Source of the DNA: Zasmidium citrigriseum
Lineage: Eukaryota; Ascomycota; Dothideomycetes; Mycosphaerellales; Mycosphaerellaceae
Assembly (NCBI GenBank): GCA_002786025.1
Contig: NHNW01000084.1
Location: 62,001 to 126,000 of the forward strand
Direction: 5' to 3'
DNA length: 64,000 bases
In this document: in pieces, positions 1 through 11,744 of the stretch
Layout: every line of letters begins with the position of its first letter
How positions within the stretch are numbered: the stretch's first letter is position 1
Notes under the pieces: model-generated
The model's database searches: none
What the model was told of the DNA's origin: nothing
The model's input: only the letters and a program-made list of their open reading frames with translations
Program-made: the position numbers and the translations under genes

Positions 1-1862
1 TTGGCAGAATCCACGGACTATCGACAAACTCCTCATACGCATCCTTCGAAAGCGTAACCAACGCAATGGCACACAAAGCAACACCCACAACCGCACTGAA
101 GCCCAATCGTAGCCAGTGCAACGTCATCTTCTTCTGTTTCTTGCTAATCACCGCCAACAGTGTGCAGAGCAAGACGACACAGCCCGTGCAAACCATCAAG
201 TAGATGAACGCGAGCTGAAACGTCTTCGTTGTCTTGTCCTCTTTCTTCTGCATTGCCGAGTCTGACACGCCCATTCTCGTGGCGTAGTTGGCTTCGGTGA
301 GATTCTTCTGTGTTCCGTAGCCAGCTGCTTGCCAGATGGAGACCCGACTGGTGCGGTAGAGCCAGTCTCGAGCAGCGGTTGCGGCTTCGGCGCTGCCGTC
401 TCGGATTGTTTCGACGTGGCCGTTGATTGTGTTGAGGGTTTGGATGCCTTCCAGGATCTGGGGGAGGCCTTTGCTCGCGGAGAGCATTTCCGTGACGATG
501 GTGTTTGTTGTGTAGTTCCAACGGTCGGCGATGATGTCTGAGGCCTCGTCCAGATCCTCGTCGGAGTACATGTTCTCCAGTTGGTTTGTTGCGACTGTCG
601 CTGCTCGCCACATGATGCATTGGTTTACGCCTTCGATTGCCAGTGCCAGTGATAGATGAAGGGGAAAATGCAAGAATGCCCAGATCTGTTGCCGGATGCT
701 GCCGAAGTGATCTTCTTCGATCCAGTCGAAGTAGAGCATGTAGACGAAATAGAAGATCAAGACGGCGCAGATCAATGTCGCCACGTTGGATGGGTGAAAA
801 GAAAAGAAGTCGTATTGCGAGATGGCCTGGCTTTGCTTGGAGATGCCAATCAGGCCTTCACCCAGGATGATTAAGGTGAGGAGTGTCATCCTCTGGACCA
901 GGTGCGTGCCTTTGAAGCCAACGGTCCTTCTCCAGACCATGGAGATGTATATCACGGCGATGGTCTCCAGTAGGGCGACAATGTACCATACGACATAAGA
1001 TTGAGTACTGCCTCCGTTCGTAGTTACGGTAGATTCCGTATCATGCAGCGAGACGAGAGGATTCTCAGAAGTCGTGGTCCGCGGGAAACTCCAGAAAAGA
1101 CAGAAGTAGGCCACAGCAGCGACGCCGTAGACTGAAGCCATGAAGCCTAGGGGTCCGCTGGTGTCTTTGTGCTTCCTGGTGAACCAAACGGCGGAGACAT
1201 GCTGGAGGACCAAGACTAGGCGGCTGCCCATCAGTAGTAATGTGAGCGATCCGTAGAAGTTTGCGTTGTGTGGATCGTTGTCGGTTGCTCCAATTTTGTA
1301 TCGAGGCCCTACTGCCGCGAAGCCTATCATAACTCTGAGGACCGTTGTCAGAAGCAGCCTTGAGCGCTTGCAGAACCGACTCACCCAAAATGCAAGGCTT
1401 TGAAGACTCGCTCAATGAGGCTGTCCGCTGAGAATCGAACGTCGTACAGCGCGACTTGGAACCTGGTGCCGTTCAGACTTTCTCCGCGAGCTCGGCGTGT
1501 GTTGATACTGACCAAGTAAACCATAGCAGAACAAAGAAGCCGGCATACTGCGCCAGCGTCTCAATATCGTTGACATCGTGCACATAGGAGAATACAGTGA
1601 GATTAGCGACGAAAAAGAGGTCGTAGAACAATTCCGCATTGGTCGCCTCCTTGTGGCGATGGAACTCGGGCGCCTCATCGTCCGACTTATGCTCTTGAAT
1701 GACGGCTGCGTATTGCTCTTTGTGGGCGTCCGGTGCGATCCCTGGGAGTGCGGCCAAGGGAGCCAAGGCAAGGTGCGAGAGTCGTTTGCCGCCTGCAGCG
1801 GAGTGGCGATGCACGGGGTTCCCGATCAGAGGGAGATGTGTCTCCTCGTCGTGGCCGGTCAT
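1..1862 (-). CDS. Low temperature requirement A (LtrA) family membrane protein, C-terminus outside window
   Basis: Multi-pass membrane protein of the bacterial/fungal LtrA family; its biochemical role is unknown. The hallmark N-terminal segment is visible (ELFYDLFFVANLTVFSYVHD, in exon 1), followed by several hydrophobic helices. Start ATG is at 1862. Three exons can be placed: 1862-1513, 1462-1385 and 1334 to the window edge, with two 50-bp GT...AG introns whose phases match. The long third exon stays open to position 1. It contains a central soluble loop, then more membrane helices near the window edge. The protein is therefore incomplete at its C-terminus here. Many overlapping frames in the region are shadows. 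Family assignment is firm; function is not. Confidence 0.88.
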
Positions 1863-3737
1863 GGTGGTTGTTGACCGGAGAAGGGTCGTAAAGAAATCCA
1901 GTCAATGAATAGTATGGGCCATGATCATATTGAAGCCAGTAAGTCCGCTACCTGGGTTCATGGCGTGCCAGCCTGTCCAAGATTTGTCCGGCATGTTTGC
2001 CAATTGATGGGAAGCCGCAAAGAGGAACGGTTTGCACTTGCCAGGCAATGGCATTTGGTACAAGCTTCCTGCAGGCTGGTAATACGAGCTTGTCGAATGC
2101 CAATACTGCGGTATACCCCATGAATAGCTGCCGGCTTGCGGATGGACTTCTGCTTGACCTCGGAAAAGCTGGCGTCTGAGACATGCTCTCCAAGTCCGAA
2201 ATTATTTGAAGATGGGAGCATTTGAGGAAACTCGCAGATACAATACTTGTCAAATCTCGATGTGGTTGCTGGATGTGTCGTTCTTGTCTTCGAAAGGGTT
2301 GATCATTGCCAGCATTGAATATCGCATTGTGGAAGCGACTGGCGCCATCTCCATGTCGCTTTTACTTTCAGAACAAATTTGAGGGCGAAGACCCTGAAGC
2401 AGCATTTGGTCGTGTGCGAGTCAATGTTTTGAAGATGATGTGATCAATGTAGAAGAGATGGAAGGAAGGCGAAGTGAGGTTCAGGTTCAGGTTCAAGTTC
2501 ATGTTGTTAAGAACGCGCTGAGTCAGCGCGCCCCTTTTGGACGACGATGATGATTGGGATCCATTCTCTTCCATGCACTATGCTGCAAAAGAGAGTCATC
2601 ATTGCCTAATTCTCGCTCTCCACAACTTCCCTCATCGTCTTCCTCATCCGTTCATCACGTATGGATAGGACAAGACCCGAAGTCTGGTCTACAACCTCCA
2701 TGTCTCTCACCGGACTCCCAGCTCATGTCCCCACAGCAACATCCTCCATCCCTGGACTTTCTTCTCAGAGTCAACGTAATTCTCGGAAGGTCGCAAAGCT
2801 CTCTCAACTTAGACTTACGAGTTTGACAACACAGCCATCATTGGTGTTGAGCTATCACTGCGGCGAGGTTCGGTCTTTCCGTGTCTTTTATTGGACTTGG
2901 TCGTCTCGAGTAGGTGACGAATACTCCGTATGAGTGAATGAGAAGTATGCCATAGGAATCGATTGATCAGGAGTCTTGTTCTTTGATGGCTCGGAAAGAT
3001 GAGATGCTCCAGGTGGAGAGTAATAATGGTATTATATATCCATCAGGAGGCACTCTGGCCGCGGTGATCGTCTTCCAGGCGAACTCGAAGGCATATTCTA
3101 GGTGTTCGCCTTGAATCTAGACGGCCCGTGGATAGAAAGGGAGTTCCACACTCTGGTCCCAGTAGATGCGGAGTTCACTCGTTCAAGAAGGCAGACAACA
3201 CGAGATTGCCATCATCTCCAACAATGGTCACCCATTTGCATGAGAAATCGGCCACACGACGCCCCGGTGCAGCATCTCGCCACCGTAAGCGTCCTTGTGT
3301 GAAGCCGACAACCAGGTGTAATCTTGTGAAGGATTCGTTCCCGAAGGCAACCACGGCGCTATATTGCGGACCAATTTGCCTAGAAACCATGCAGCCATTG
3401 GAAGTCATCCTCACAGATTGTGTTGTGTTGATGTCCAATGTCAAGTTGTGCCAGGCACAAGGTTCGAGGCAGCGACTGCATTGGGGCGCTTGTGTCGAAT
3501 CCTGAAGGAAGGAGCAACCTCCAAGCAAGCGGAAGTCGAAGGCACGAAGTGAGGCTTGCTAGTGCTATATGTCCAACAGGATCTTCAGTACGATGTTCGC
3601 GCTCGGTGATTCAGGCAACGAAGAAGTGTCTAGAGCTGCAAGTGGAACAGCAGAGGGGCAAGATTTGGCGACGGTCCAGCACTTTTCTCATTAGCACCAT
3701 TCTGATCATACATCCGTCCAACCCTCCATCCATCACC
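1863..3737. other. Intergenic, no clear gene (one coherent minus-strand exon-like frame)
   Basis: About 1.9 kb without a supportable gene. A minus-strand frame at 3528-3175 (about 117 codons, no ATG at its head) reads coherently and ends close to a possible donor. It could be an exon of an unrecognised gene or a decayed one. A short imperfect GGTTCA tandem repeat lies near 2478-2500. Nothing else stands out. Confidence 0.4.
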
Positions 3738-5221
3738 TTACTCCCCCTGAGCTTTGTACTTAAACCCACCCGGATACCGATCAAACAAACTCGCCTCAAA
3801 AGGCGCGAGCTCTGGGCACTCCAACTCCTCTTGCAACGGCCCCAACTGCTCCGTCATCCAATTCACGACATTCCCAATATCACCCACCACGGGAGCCAAT
3901 TGCCCCGGGATCAACGCTTGACTAGCTTGAACGAAGAAGCAGGCGAGATTGTTCTTCTCGAGTAGCGTTTGGGAGTTGTAGACGCCGCCGGTGAGGTTGT
4001 TGACGTCGACGCCGACGAAGGAATTGGTTGTGCCTGTATTTCCGCCGACGCGGATGATGCCGGGGTACATTTGGTTGTTGACGAGGCCGTCGGCGACGAC
4101 ATCAACAAGGGTGTATTGCTGGGATGTTGGGCGTTTGTACCAATTGTCCGGGATCCGCTCCATGCCCTCATTATGCACAAAACTTCCCGGCTCGCCCTCA
4201 ACCGCGAAGAACGTCTTGAGCACATCCCTCGTCAAGACACCGCCAGGAGCTTCCGTGCTGTGGTTGCTCATGAAGTTGACGATGAAGTTGTGCGCTGCAG
4301 GTGGTACGAGGCCAGATGCAGGGCCCCAGAAGGCGTAGGGGTTGTTCTGTAGCGAGTATGTTGTGACGTAGTCGTCTTGGGCTGCGAGGACATCGAGAGT
4401 GTATTCTTCTGCGAGGCTGTAGAGGTGTTCCCAGGATCGCATTTGGAAGACGCCGACGTCGCCGCCATTGAGGTAGGCGCTGGAAGGAATTAGTGCTTGT
4501 ACTTTGGGAGATGTTGAGAAGTGATGCCACTTACTCTCCCCTGACTGGAGAAGCGTCGTTCTCGTATTTGTTGTGTGTTCCCAAAATCCCTGGTGCGTTA
4601 CCTAGCAAAGGCACTGAGGCGGGATAGGCGCCGCCGACGGACCTTGATGGGGGTCAGCTTCTGTTGAGATGCTTTCAGAAAAAAGTTCATGTACCAAGTC
4701 TGGGTGACGAAGTCACCAGCATAAGCAACTGCTACAACAGCCAGCACAAGCGATAAATCTGGAGACATGTTGTATGCATCGGCGAGTCCGGTTATGGCTA
4801 CGCACGTCAGCTCTGGACTTCATTGCAGAGTATATGTGGACGAACTTTGCTGCACAGATGTGACACCAGAGCGGGGCAAGAAAGCATGATTCGCGGCAGC
4901 ATTGAGCCCTGTCGTCCGTCAGTATTCGTCGAAGAAGGCCAGACGAAACTCTCTGGGATCGATGTTACCGGGACATTCTCCGCGCAGGTCATTGGGACCA
5001 GGCGCCTGGAACTCATGTCCGCTTCCTGGACCGACGTCCACGTATTGCTCTTGAGCGTTGAATGGAGCCGGAGGATCGTGCAGCGTTCCAGTATTCGGTC
5101 TGTTGGTCGTGAAGGCAGGATCTCTCCGTTTCTGAAGCATCTGGTTGCTAGCCTCCATGGCCCATGGATAGGCAGCCGCCAACGGCGTGGCAGCCGCAAA
5201 CAGGAATGCGCGTGATACCAT
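3738..5221 (-). CDS. Heme-thiolate peroxidase (chloroperoxidase / unspecific peroxygenase family)
   Basis: Secreted heme-thiolate enzyme that uses peroxide to oxidise or halogenate organic substrates. Five exons give 422 aa: 5221-4969, 4908-4846, 4797-4695, 4642-4535 and 4479-3738; every phase closes. The N-terminus is a short hydrophobic signal-like segment. The proximal heme-ligand Cys sits in GECPGLNAAANH, split across intron 1. The distal acid-base motif reads E-N-D-A-S followed by PVRGDAYLN, where the family has E-(H/G)-D-x-S. Length is at the upper end of the family. Relatives include the peroxidases of sterigmatocystin/aflatoxin-type clusters, but no such cluster is adjacent. Substrate cannot be told from sequence. 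Confidence 0.9.
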
Positions 5222-6124
5222 GATCGCAGAACGTCGTGTAGATGAGAGTTACCATTTCTGCTTACCTTCTAACGTAAAGTGTTTTATCCTTCAACTCCAA
5301 GCATGACGTTGCACCTAAGACCGAGCCTTGATCATCACTGCCATGTCTGACCTAGCCAAGAGCAAGTAGATTGGTGGATATAGAACGTCGTCCAGTAGGC
5401 ATGGCGCATTTGTCAAGAATGGCGCATTTGTCAAGACTGACGCCTCAGGGCTGGTCATCGGAAAATGTTTCCGAAACTTGTAGTTGGTACATGGTGCGGC
5501 GAAAGCGACTGAACATGCGGAGAGGCGTTCATCGACATTGAGAGTACTTGATCGGGTATGTGCCTTTTTCTTTTTGTCGGATGCCAACCAGCGCCACGCC
5601 GTCGGTGTCGTCTGCGTTGGTGGATATGGTAGTACAAAGGACAGCCACGCGGGTGTGTTGCCGATCTCTCCAGACGATGGCACCACGGTGGTATTTGGCC
5701 TTCATAAACTTGCAGTGGACATCATATTGCATGTCATAGTCGGCTGCCCTGCTCATAGCCCACTCATGGGTGGCGTAACACGGCCTTCGAAGAGGTGGTA
5801 AATGAGTCCGTGGTCAGTCCTCTAGACTGGGAGTGTTCCTTCTCGAATAGGCCGGCAAGCTGGGGGTTCCTTCATGGCGGTATTTAGCAGCTTTCATGGC
5901 TTCTAAAGAGCCGATATTCGGTCCAGCCTTGTCTTGTGAAGTAGGTGTGTTGGAGGTGAAAGGAACATAGAGTCTCGACCAGGTGACGTTGAGAGCGGAG
6001 CCAGGTCCGGCTTGCGCGGCAAGAGCTGCCTGAGAAACGCCATCGTCATTCGCTGCTCTTCCACCAGACCACCAAAATGTAGCCCTCACTCTTTCGCCTC
6101 GATAACCCCATCAAATCCTCCATC
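5222..6124. other. Intergenic, no clear gene
   Basis: About 900 bp between two divergently transcribed genes. It should hold the peroxidase promoter (left) and the RING-protein promoter (right). Minus-strand frames at 5529-5756 and 5814-6089 look fairly protein-like, but the second has no ATG (it begins at GTG) and neither matches a family I know. Confidence 0.4.
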
Positions 6125-6905
6125 ATGTCGGGCTACGAAGGTCAGTGCCATTATCAACGTCTCATGAATATTTCAAGACTAACCATCAAGGTGCTACTTC
6201 CAGTCGAGCACAACATCCCCAAAGAGCAGCAGCAAGAGCAACCTCGACGACGACCCGACTTAGGCACCTTCTTCAGCACCCTCGACGTCGTAGACACCTC
6301 CGGCTCGCGCCAACCGCAGAATGCCAACTCGCTTCCCCTCCCGCAGGACATCTCCGCCGCCTTCGTACGTCGATCCAAGACCCACCTTCAATAACCTGGA
6401 CTAACGAAAGAGCACGATAGAGAACACTGGCCAATGCCTTTGAGATGATGCGCGGTGGTGACGGAGCCGGTAGCGGAGGTCAGGGCAATGAAGAGCTATT
6501 ACAGCGGTTGGTGGACAGTCTGATGGATAGCGCCGAGCATCCTCCCACGCAAGTCGAGGGTGTGTCGGATGAGTTCATTGAGCAGTTGGAGAGGATACCG
6601 AAGAAGAGTCTCAAGTCGGATATGAGCTGTCCGATTTGTGCGAATCCGTTTCTTGAAGGTATGCACACCATCATATTGGTGGAGTGCAGGACATGATCGC
6701 TGACTTGAGGATTATCGCAGACTCACACCCACTCGTCGTGCGGCTGCCTTGTCACAAGGACCATCTGTTCGATTTGGAGTGCATTCAGCCCTGGCTGAAG
6801 CTCAATCCCACGTGTCCGCTTGATCGGCAGACGCTGCTGAAGAAGAAGCAACCGCCAGCACCGGTGGAGGATGACGAGGGAGAGTACGACGACATGTATG
6901 CATAG
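6125..6905 (+). CDS. RING-H2 zinc finger protein, probable E3 ubiquitin ligase
   Basis: Predicted E3 ligase of 199 aa. Four exons: 6125-6140, 6204-6364, 6421-6658 and 6721-6905; all phases agree. The first exon codes only five residues plus one base, so a start further along would be easy to mis-call. The C-terminal RING begins with CPIC in exon 3. It continues in exon 4 with C-H-K-D-H, then D-L-E-C-I-x2-W and C-P-L-D-R, the layout of a RING-H2 finger. The N-terminal half is polar and low complexity. No membrane segment is seen. The target protein is unknown. The gene is followed by TRM7 on the same strand 327 bp downstream. Confidence 0.85.
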
Positions 6906-7232
6906 ACAAGGATCTGTGCTGTCTGAGCTAGCGAGGTGTCTGGAGTTGGCTATGAGGAATCAGGAGGCAGAGACCTGTAGAAGACTATCAGCGGCTGCGA
7001 ATATAATCGTACAGTTTGCTGCCGCAAACTGGAATAGATCCGGCTCGTATAAGAACCCACGACAAGTACGGTAAGCTGTGTCTCCATTTCCTCCCCGGAT
7101 ATCGCCTTCCTACTGCATGTGATGATTTGACCCATGCTCTGAAAAGTCTTGGCATCGCCTCCTACCTCAAACTTCAAGCCCAAATGAACTCTTTCCCATT
7201 TCCTTTCAACCACTTTAACCGCACCCGACGCC
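6906..7232. other. Intergenic spacer, likely TRM7 promoter
   Basis: 327 bp between the RING gene stop and the TRM7 start, both on the plus strand. It presumably contains a 3' end and a promoter. I see no recognisable element. Confidence 0.4.
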
Positions 7233-8327
7233 ATGGGCAAATCTTCCAAAGACAAGCGCGATGCCTACTACCGTCTGGCGAAAGAACAAGGTTGGCGCGC
7301 ACGGTCCGCCTTCAAACTCCTCCAACTTGACGAAGAATTCAATCTCTTCGAAGGCGTTACCCGCGTCGTAGATCTCTGCGCCGCGCCCGGCAGCTGGTCG
7401 CAAGTCCTGTCTCGCATTTTGATCAAAGGCGAGCGTATCGGCCGTGCGACGTGGGAAGACAAGCGATACAACGGACTTCTGAAGACGCAGCCGCAAATTG
7501 CGTCCGAAGAGCAGCAAGTACGACCGGAGCCAAGGAAAGATGTCAAGATTGTGGCTATTGATCTCCAGCCTATGAGTCCTTTGGAGGGGATCATTTGTCT
7601 GAAGGCGGACATCACGCATCCGTCGACGATTCCACTATTACTGAAAGCGCTGGACCCCGAATACTCACCTTCAACCTCCTCCATCGAAGCCTCCCACCCC
7701 GCTGACCTAGTCATCTCCGACGGCGCACCAGATGTCACAGGCCTTCACGATCTCGACATCTACGTACAATCGCAACTCCTCTGGGCGGCGCTCAACCTGG
7801 CATTATGCGTCCTGAAGCCCGGCGGCAGGTTCGTGGCGAAAATCTTCCGCAGCAAGGATGTTGATATTCTCTACGCACAACTCAAGTGCGTGTTCGGGAG
7901 AGTGGAAGTTGCGAAGCCCAGAAGTTCGAGAGCGAGTAGTGTTGAGGCGTTTATTGTCTGTACGGATTTCCGCCCGCCGGAGGGGTTTAAGGCGAGCTTG
8001 GAGAATCCGTTGCAGCAGCTTAAGCCTTTAGCTGTGGAGGACACCTCGAAGCCTACACGGACTTTGAGAGAAGATGGCACCACAGAGCTCAGACTCGCTG
8101 AAGAGGACTCCAACCGATGGATTGCGCCTTTTCTGGCTTGTGGCGATTTGAGTGCTTTCGATGCGGATGCTAGTCATAAGTTACCTGAGGGACATGTCAG
8201 TCTGGACCCTGTGCAGCCGCCTACTGCACCGCCGTATAAGAGGGCTCTGGAGGAGAGGAAGAAGATGGGAGGTGCTTATGGGAAGACGAAGTTGGGAGGG
8301 CCATGGAAGCCAGGCAAGGAAGCATGA
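7233..8327 (+). CDS. TRM7: tRNA 2'-O-ribose methyltransferase of the FtsJ/TRM7 family
   Basis: Single-exon gene of 364 aa for the FtsJ-type methyltransferase that adds 2'-O-methyl groups to positions 32 and 34 of the tRNA anticodon loop using S-adenosylmethionine. The N-terminus MGKSSKDKRDAYYRLAKEQG is characteristic of Trm7. The SAM-binding motif VVDLCAAPGSWSQ follows at about residue 45. The K-D-K-E catalytic set can be followed: K in RSAFKL, D in ISDGAPD, K in FVAKIF, and a later E. Fungal Trm7 proteins are usually 310-400 aa, so the gene is full length. A C-terminal Gly/Lys-rich tail is divergent. Trm7 normally works with Trm732 or Trm734, which are not in this window. Confidence 0.95.
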   Translation: MGKSSKDKRDAYYRLAKEQGWRARSAFKLLQLDEEFNLFEGVTRVVDLCAAPGSWSQVLSRILIKGERIGRATWEDKRYNGLLKTQPQIASEEQQVRPEPRKDVKIVAIDLQPMSPLEGIICLKADITHPSTIPLLLKALDPEYSPSTSSIEASHPADLVISDGAPDVTGLHDLDIYVQSQLLWAALNLALCVLKPGGRFVAKIFRSKDVDILYAQLKCVFGRVEVAKPRSSRASSVEAFIVCTDFRPPEGFKASLENPLQQLKPLAVEDTSKPTRTLREDGTTELRLAEEDSNRWIAPFLACGDLSAFDADASHKLPEGHVSLDPVQPPTAPPYKRALEERKKMGGAYGKTKLGGPWKPGKEA

Positions 8328-10105
8328 CAGCCGGAAGCATGGATCTGACGAACACCATATGGCATGCCGCATTCATGACTGGCGAGAAAGGGTGACGGGT
8401 CTGGACTTTCCACATTTTTTCAGCATGTGGAGGAAGACTTCCATCTGATCCCTCCTCCGCTACCCGACACCCAAGATGACCGGACGCCTGAGCGCAGCTG
8501 GCACGTGGCTGACTGGGGGCAATCTCGCCAATGCATGGCCTCAGGGATCCTGACAAGGCACACCGTCGAACCACCATGGGGCTGTCAACATGACAGCTGA
8601 AGATGCTGACTTGCAGAGAGTGTATTGAATCTAGTCACACGGAGAGGAAGGGCTGCATTGTTGACATTTCCAAGCAGTGCTTACCTGCATAGACAAATGA
8701 CTTCCTACTACAAGGCCGACCGCATATGTGCGCTGTTCCGACGATCAATCTCGCTTACAATGCGACTCTCAGGACCTAATGCAGGCACGCAGCTGTGGAG
8801 AGACGGGGGATACTCACCAGGATGTTACGCGCTTCGAGCATCGAAAGGGTGATGAGGTGAGATTGTACCGGTACTTGCATGAAGGACTTTCAGCCTTACC
8901 CATCGGTATGAGCGGTATATCGGTGCCGATATTGACGGCTTCGGATGGCATGAGTCGGTTCGCCACGCGAGTGAGATTTGGAGGCCTGATGCAGCGAGCT
9001 CAAAGGAGTGAGCACAGCAGACGTGAAAGCATTGTTGTGGAAGGAGCTCAGAGCTGTTGTAGCTGCTGCTGCTGTTCGACAATGGCCGCACTCATCTCAG
9101 CTCTAGCTGGCTTTAATTAACAGAGCATGACGTCGAGGCATCGAACATTGTATGGGCGACCGTTCCTGGCACCGCCGTTGGAACTTCAACGTCGAGGCTG
9201 GCGACTCCGAAACCGTCCCGAATCCTTCAGACCCAGCACCAGCAGAGCAAAACGTCTATCCGAGACCACATCCACAGGCAAACAATGCGGTGTTCTCGTG
9301 CTGCCTACATGATCATTCTGCGAGACCGGATCCAGCGAGTCGAAACGGAGAAGGAAAACGAGGGGCTTCGTGCAGGATGCATGCAGGAGTACCATTGCGC
9401 TGGGGAGCCGGGTGAGCTTGCATTATTCGAATGCCATTATGGCAGTCTATGCGCTTATGCGTTATGCGACGAGAGATGCGCGAGCCACGTTTTCGAACGG
9501 CTGTGTTGCCGGTTCAGAGGGCCGTTGTTGATGGAGAGCTGAACTCGCTTCTTTCATCACAGAATTAAGCAAACCAGACTGTGAATCGGAATGGCTCGTT
9601 CAGTCCGCTATTCGATACATCAAGCCATGCCAAACAATATTTGGACGATGAAAGGCGTGCCACGACCAGGGAATTTCAGGACCTCAATTCGCAGCACCAG
9701 GAGTGACGCACGAAAAATAGACTTTAACGCTTGATCGGACATTTCTTGGCGCTAGGCCGAGTTGAGGTTTCGGCTGGCGGATATTGGATCCCTCGTACTC
9801 GTGCTTTGTACCTCTCGAACTTCCGCCAGTCATGATGCTGTGCCTTGCAGATGCCCTATACGCCGTCCACACGACGGATGCACTGGCACGACTGGGTTGA
9901 ATTGGTGAGATGGAGAGTCTCGGCTAAGGAAGTGGATGAGGCGGATTTAGGAAGAAGAAAACGCTGGTTCCGGACTCAAAACTTCGATTCCGCGACATGA
10001 AATTACAGGGTCGGAGGCACGAGCGTACCGGCGAGGAGATAACAAAGAAGAAGAATCTCGGGCTGTGACGTCCAGCGCCATGCCCACCAAGCCGGCCGAA
10101 GCTCA

Positions 10106-10143
10106 TGCAAGACCTGCATGCGCATATCCTTGCAGGTCTTGCA
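10106..10143. repeat. Perfect 13-bp inverted repeat with 12-bp spacer
   Basis: The arm TGCAAGACCTGCA (10106-10118) is followed after 12 bases by its exact reverse complement (10131-10143). The pair could form a stem of 13 base pairs, or act as a dyad binding site for a dimeric regulator. It lies about 400 bp upstream of the secreted NTF2-like gene. Confidence 0.7.
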
Positions 10144-10386
10144 CGCGACTTGGCTCTGGACTTTCCGCTTTCGGGTATGGACATGTCGGATGGACGTATA
10201 TGGAGCCAATTATAGCAGCTTGAGTCGTGCTGCAGAGATGACCTCGCTACCATCTCACGCGAGCATGGAGGGTGTGGTTCCCTGCTCGAGGGAATATTGG
10301 ATCCGTCTGGAAATGCACGCACGTTCATCTGTCTTGGGGGAGTGAGTGGAGACGATACGATGGCAGATTTCGGGTGGGTGTGGTGG

Positions 10387-10393
10387 TATAAAG
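10387..10393 (+). promoter_or_regulatory. Possible TATA box of the NTF2-like gene
   Basis: TATAAAG lies about 160 bp upstream of the ATG at 10549. A pyrimidine-rich stretch and a (CAACAC)n run just before the start follow it. This is a consensus match only. Confidence 0.4.
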
Positions 10394-10548
10394 AGCTCGA
10401 CAGGTCAGTCCCTTGCACAAACTACCTCACCTCTCCGTCGTCACCTCTACCTATCGAGACACAGCCATTCGCTTTGTAGCTCCAGTCTACATCTCTACAT
10501 TCATTCTCTAGCCCCGTCTCGTCCTCTCCCAACACCAACACCAACACC

Positions 10549-11205
10549 ATGCGCTCCTCTCTCACCATCCTCACCCTCCTAACCGCCACCGCCCTCGCCG
10601 CCCCCAACTGGGATGCACCTCACGGCGGCAGCTGGGGCGGCAACGGCTACGGCGGCTGGGGCAAAGGCAAACGACCCAACTGGTGGCCCGGACGACAGTC
10701 CACCTGCCTCAGCGACTCTGACGCCCAGGAAGTCGCCGACAATTTCAAAGAGTCCATTGCGGCGTATAGCGATGCCCAAGCCGATGCGGATTTCACGACC
10801 GATTTCCACGACTACTCCGACTCCGTGATCGAACTCATCGACAACGGATGCCCCAACACCCCCGTAGCCGTAAACCTCCCTCCCCAAAACCCCAACCCAC
10901 CCCCACCGCTAACAATGAACGTCTAGCTCGGCTCCGCGACCTTCGACTCCCTCGCCTCCTTCAAAGCCGGCCAAGGCTCGCAACCCCCCATCCCCTTCGA
11001 GATTCTTAATTTATGGCACAACTGCGACACCATCACGATCCGCTGGAAATCCGCCCAGACGCCTGCTCAAGTCACGGGGATTATTGTCATTGAGGCTGTG
11101 CAGCAGAGTGGCAAGTGGATGATTCGGACGGTGTATAGTGAGTTTAACTCCGGGGCTTGGTTGGTGAATTTGGGGATTTTTAAGCCGGGAAACTGCACGG
11201 CTTAG
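10549..11205 (+). CDS. Secreted NTF2-like domain protein
   Basis: Secreted fungal protein of 199 aa with an NTF2-like fold. Exons are 10549-10869 and 10927-11205, separated by a 57-bp intron; phase 0 on both sides. Residues 1-18 form a clear signal peptide ending ALAA. A short Gly/Trp-rich linker follows. The domain then runs from CLSDSDAQEVADNFK to the C-terminal EFNSGAWLVNLGIFKPGNC, signature stretches I know from this fungal family. It has no catalytic residues that can be named. Proteins of this type are commonly abundant secreted proteins of unknown function in Dothideomycetes and Eurotiomycetes. A donor seven bases upstream (10864) is a weaker alternative for the intron. Confidence 0.85.
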
Positions 11206-11744
11206 ATGGGAGGGATGATGGGATGATGGGGGATGGGGCGAGATGGAGAGGGGTTGATGGGGTGATGGGGGATCTCGTATTTCTTTGTTGTACGTTAGCT
11301 GGGTGGATGCATGCATTGGGTTTGGAGGCGGTTGTGTGAGCATAGCGACTTTCTGGCTTGCGAAAGTTGATCGACAGCGCTGAGGAACAGACAGACCAGT
11401 ATCGTTCATGTTGATTATCACCTACAAACCATTGTGGTTGACAGTCTCTTTCCTCGATCACTTTCTCTGCTCCGATGACTTGGGATCCTGATTAGTGGTT
11501 TCTTTGCGAGGACTGTGGTCAAGAGTTGGGGAATTGTGCTGCTGAGATCTGAAAAGCACGGGTGGCGAGGAAGGCCAACCATCGATGGGAGTCTCATTAG
11601 GACAGTTCGAGTAAGATTTGAATCTTTGCTTCATGCATCAAGAAGCGCTGCATCCCAACGCCAGCTAAAGTAACATTCATATAGTCTAGATATCCATTCA
11701 TCAGTCTCCCGAGCCCCCAACTCCCATCCCGATTGTTGTCACAT
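11206..11744. other. Convergent intergenic region
   Basis: 540 bp between two convergent stop codons. It includes a G-rich plus-strand run with repeated GATGGGG-like units at about 11205-11270. No gene is supported. Confidence 0.4.

Larger units (their letters stand above)
8328..10548. other. 2.2-kb region without a supportable gene
   Basis: Several 60-165 codon frames occur here on both strands, but none carries a recognisable motif or a convincing exon chain. Two neighbouring plus-strand frames, 9152-9415 and 9285-9542 (the latter Cys-rich), could be pieces of a spliced unknown gene; I could not join them. The right end holds the promoter of the NTF2-like gene and a perfect inverted repeat, listed separately. 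Confidence 0.4.

Noticed and set aside
5814..6089. 91-codon minus-strand frame as a small gene
   Set aside because: No ATG at its head, and its start would be only 35 bp from the RING gene start. Protein-like composition is not enough.
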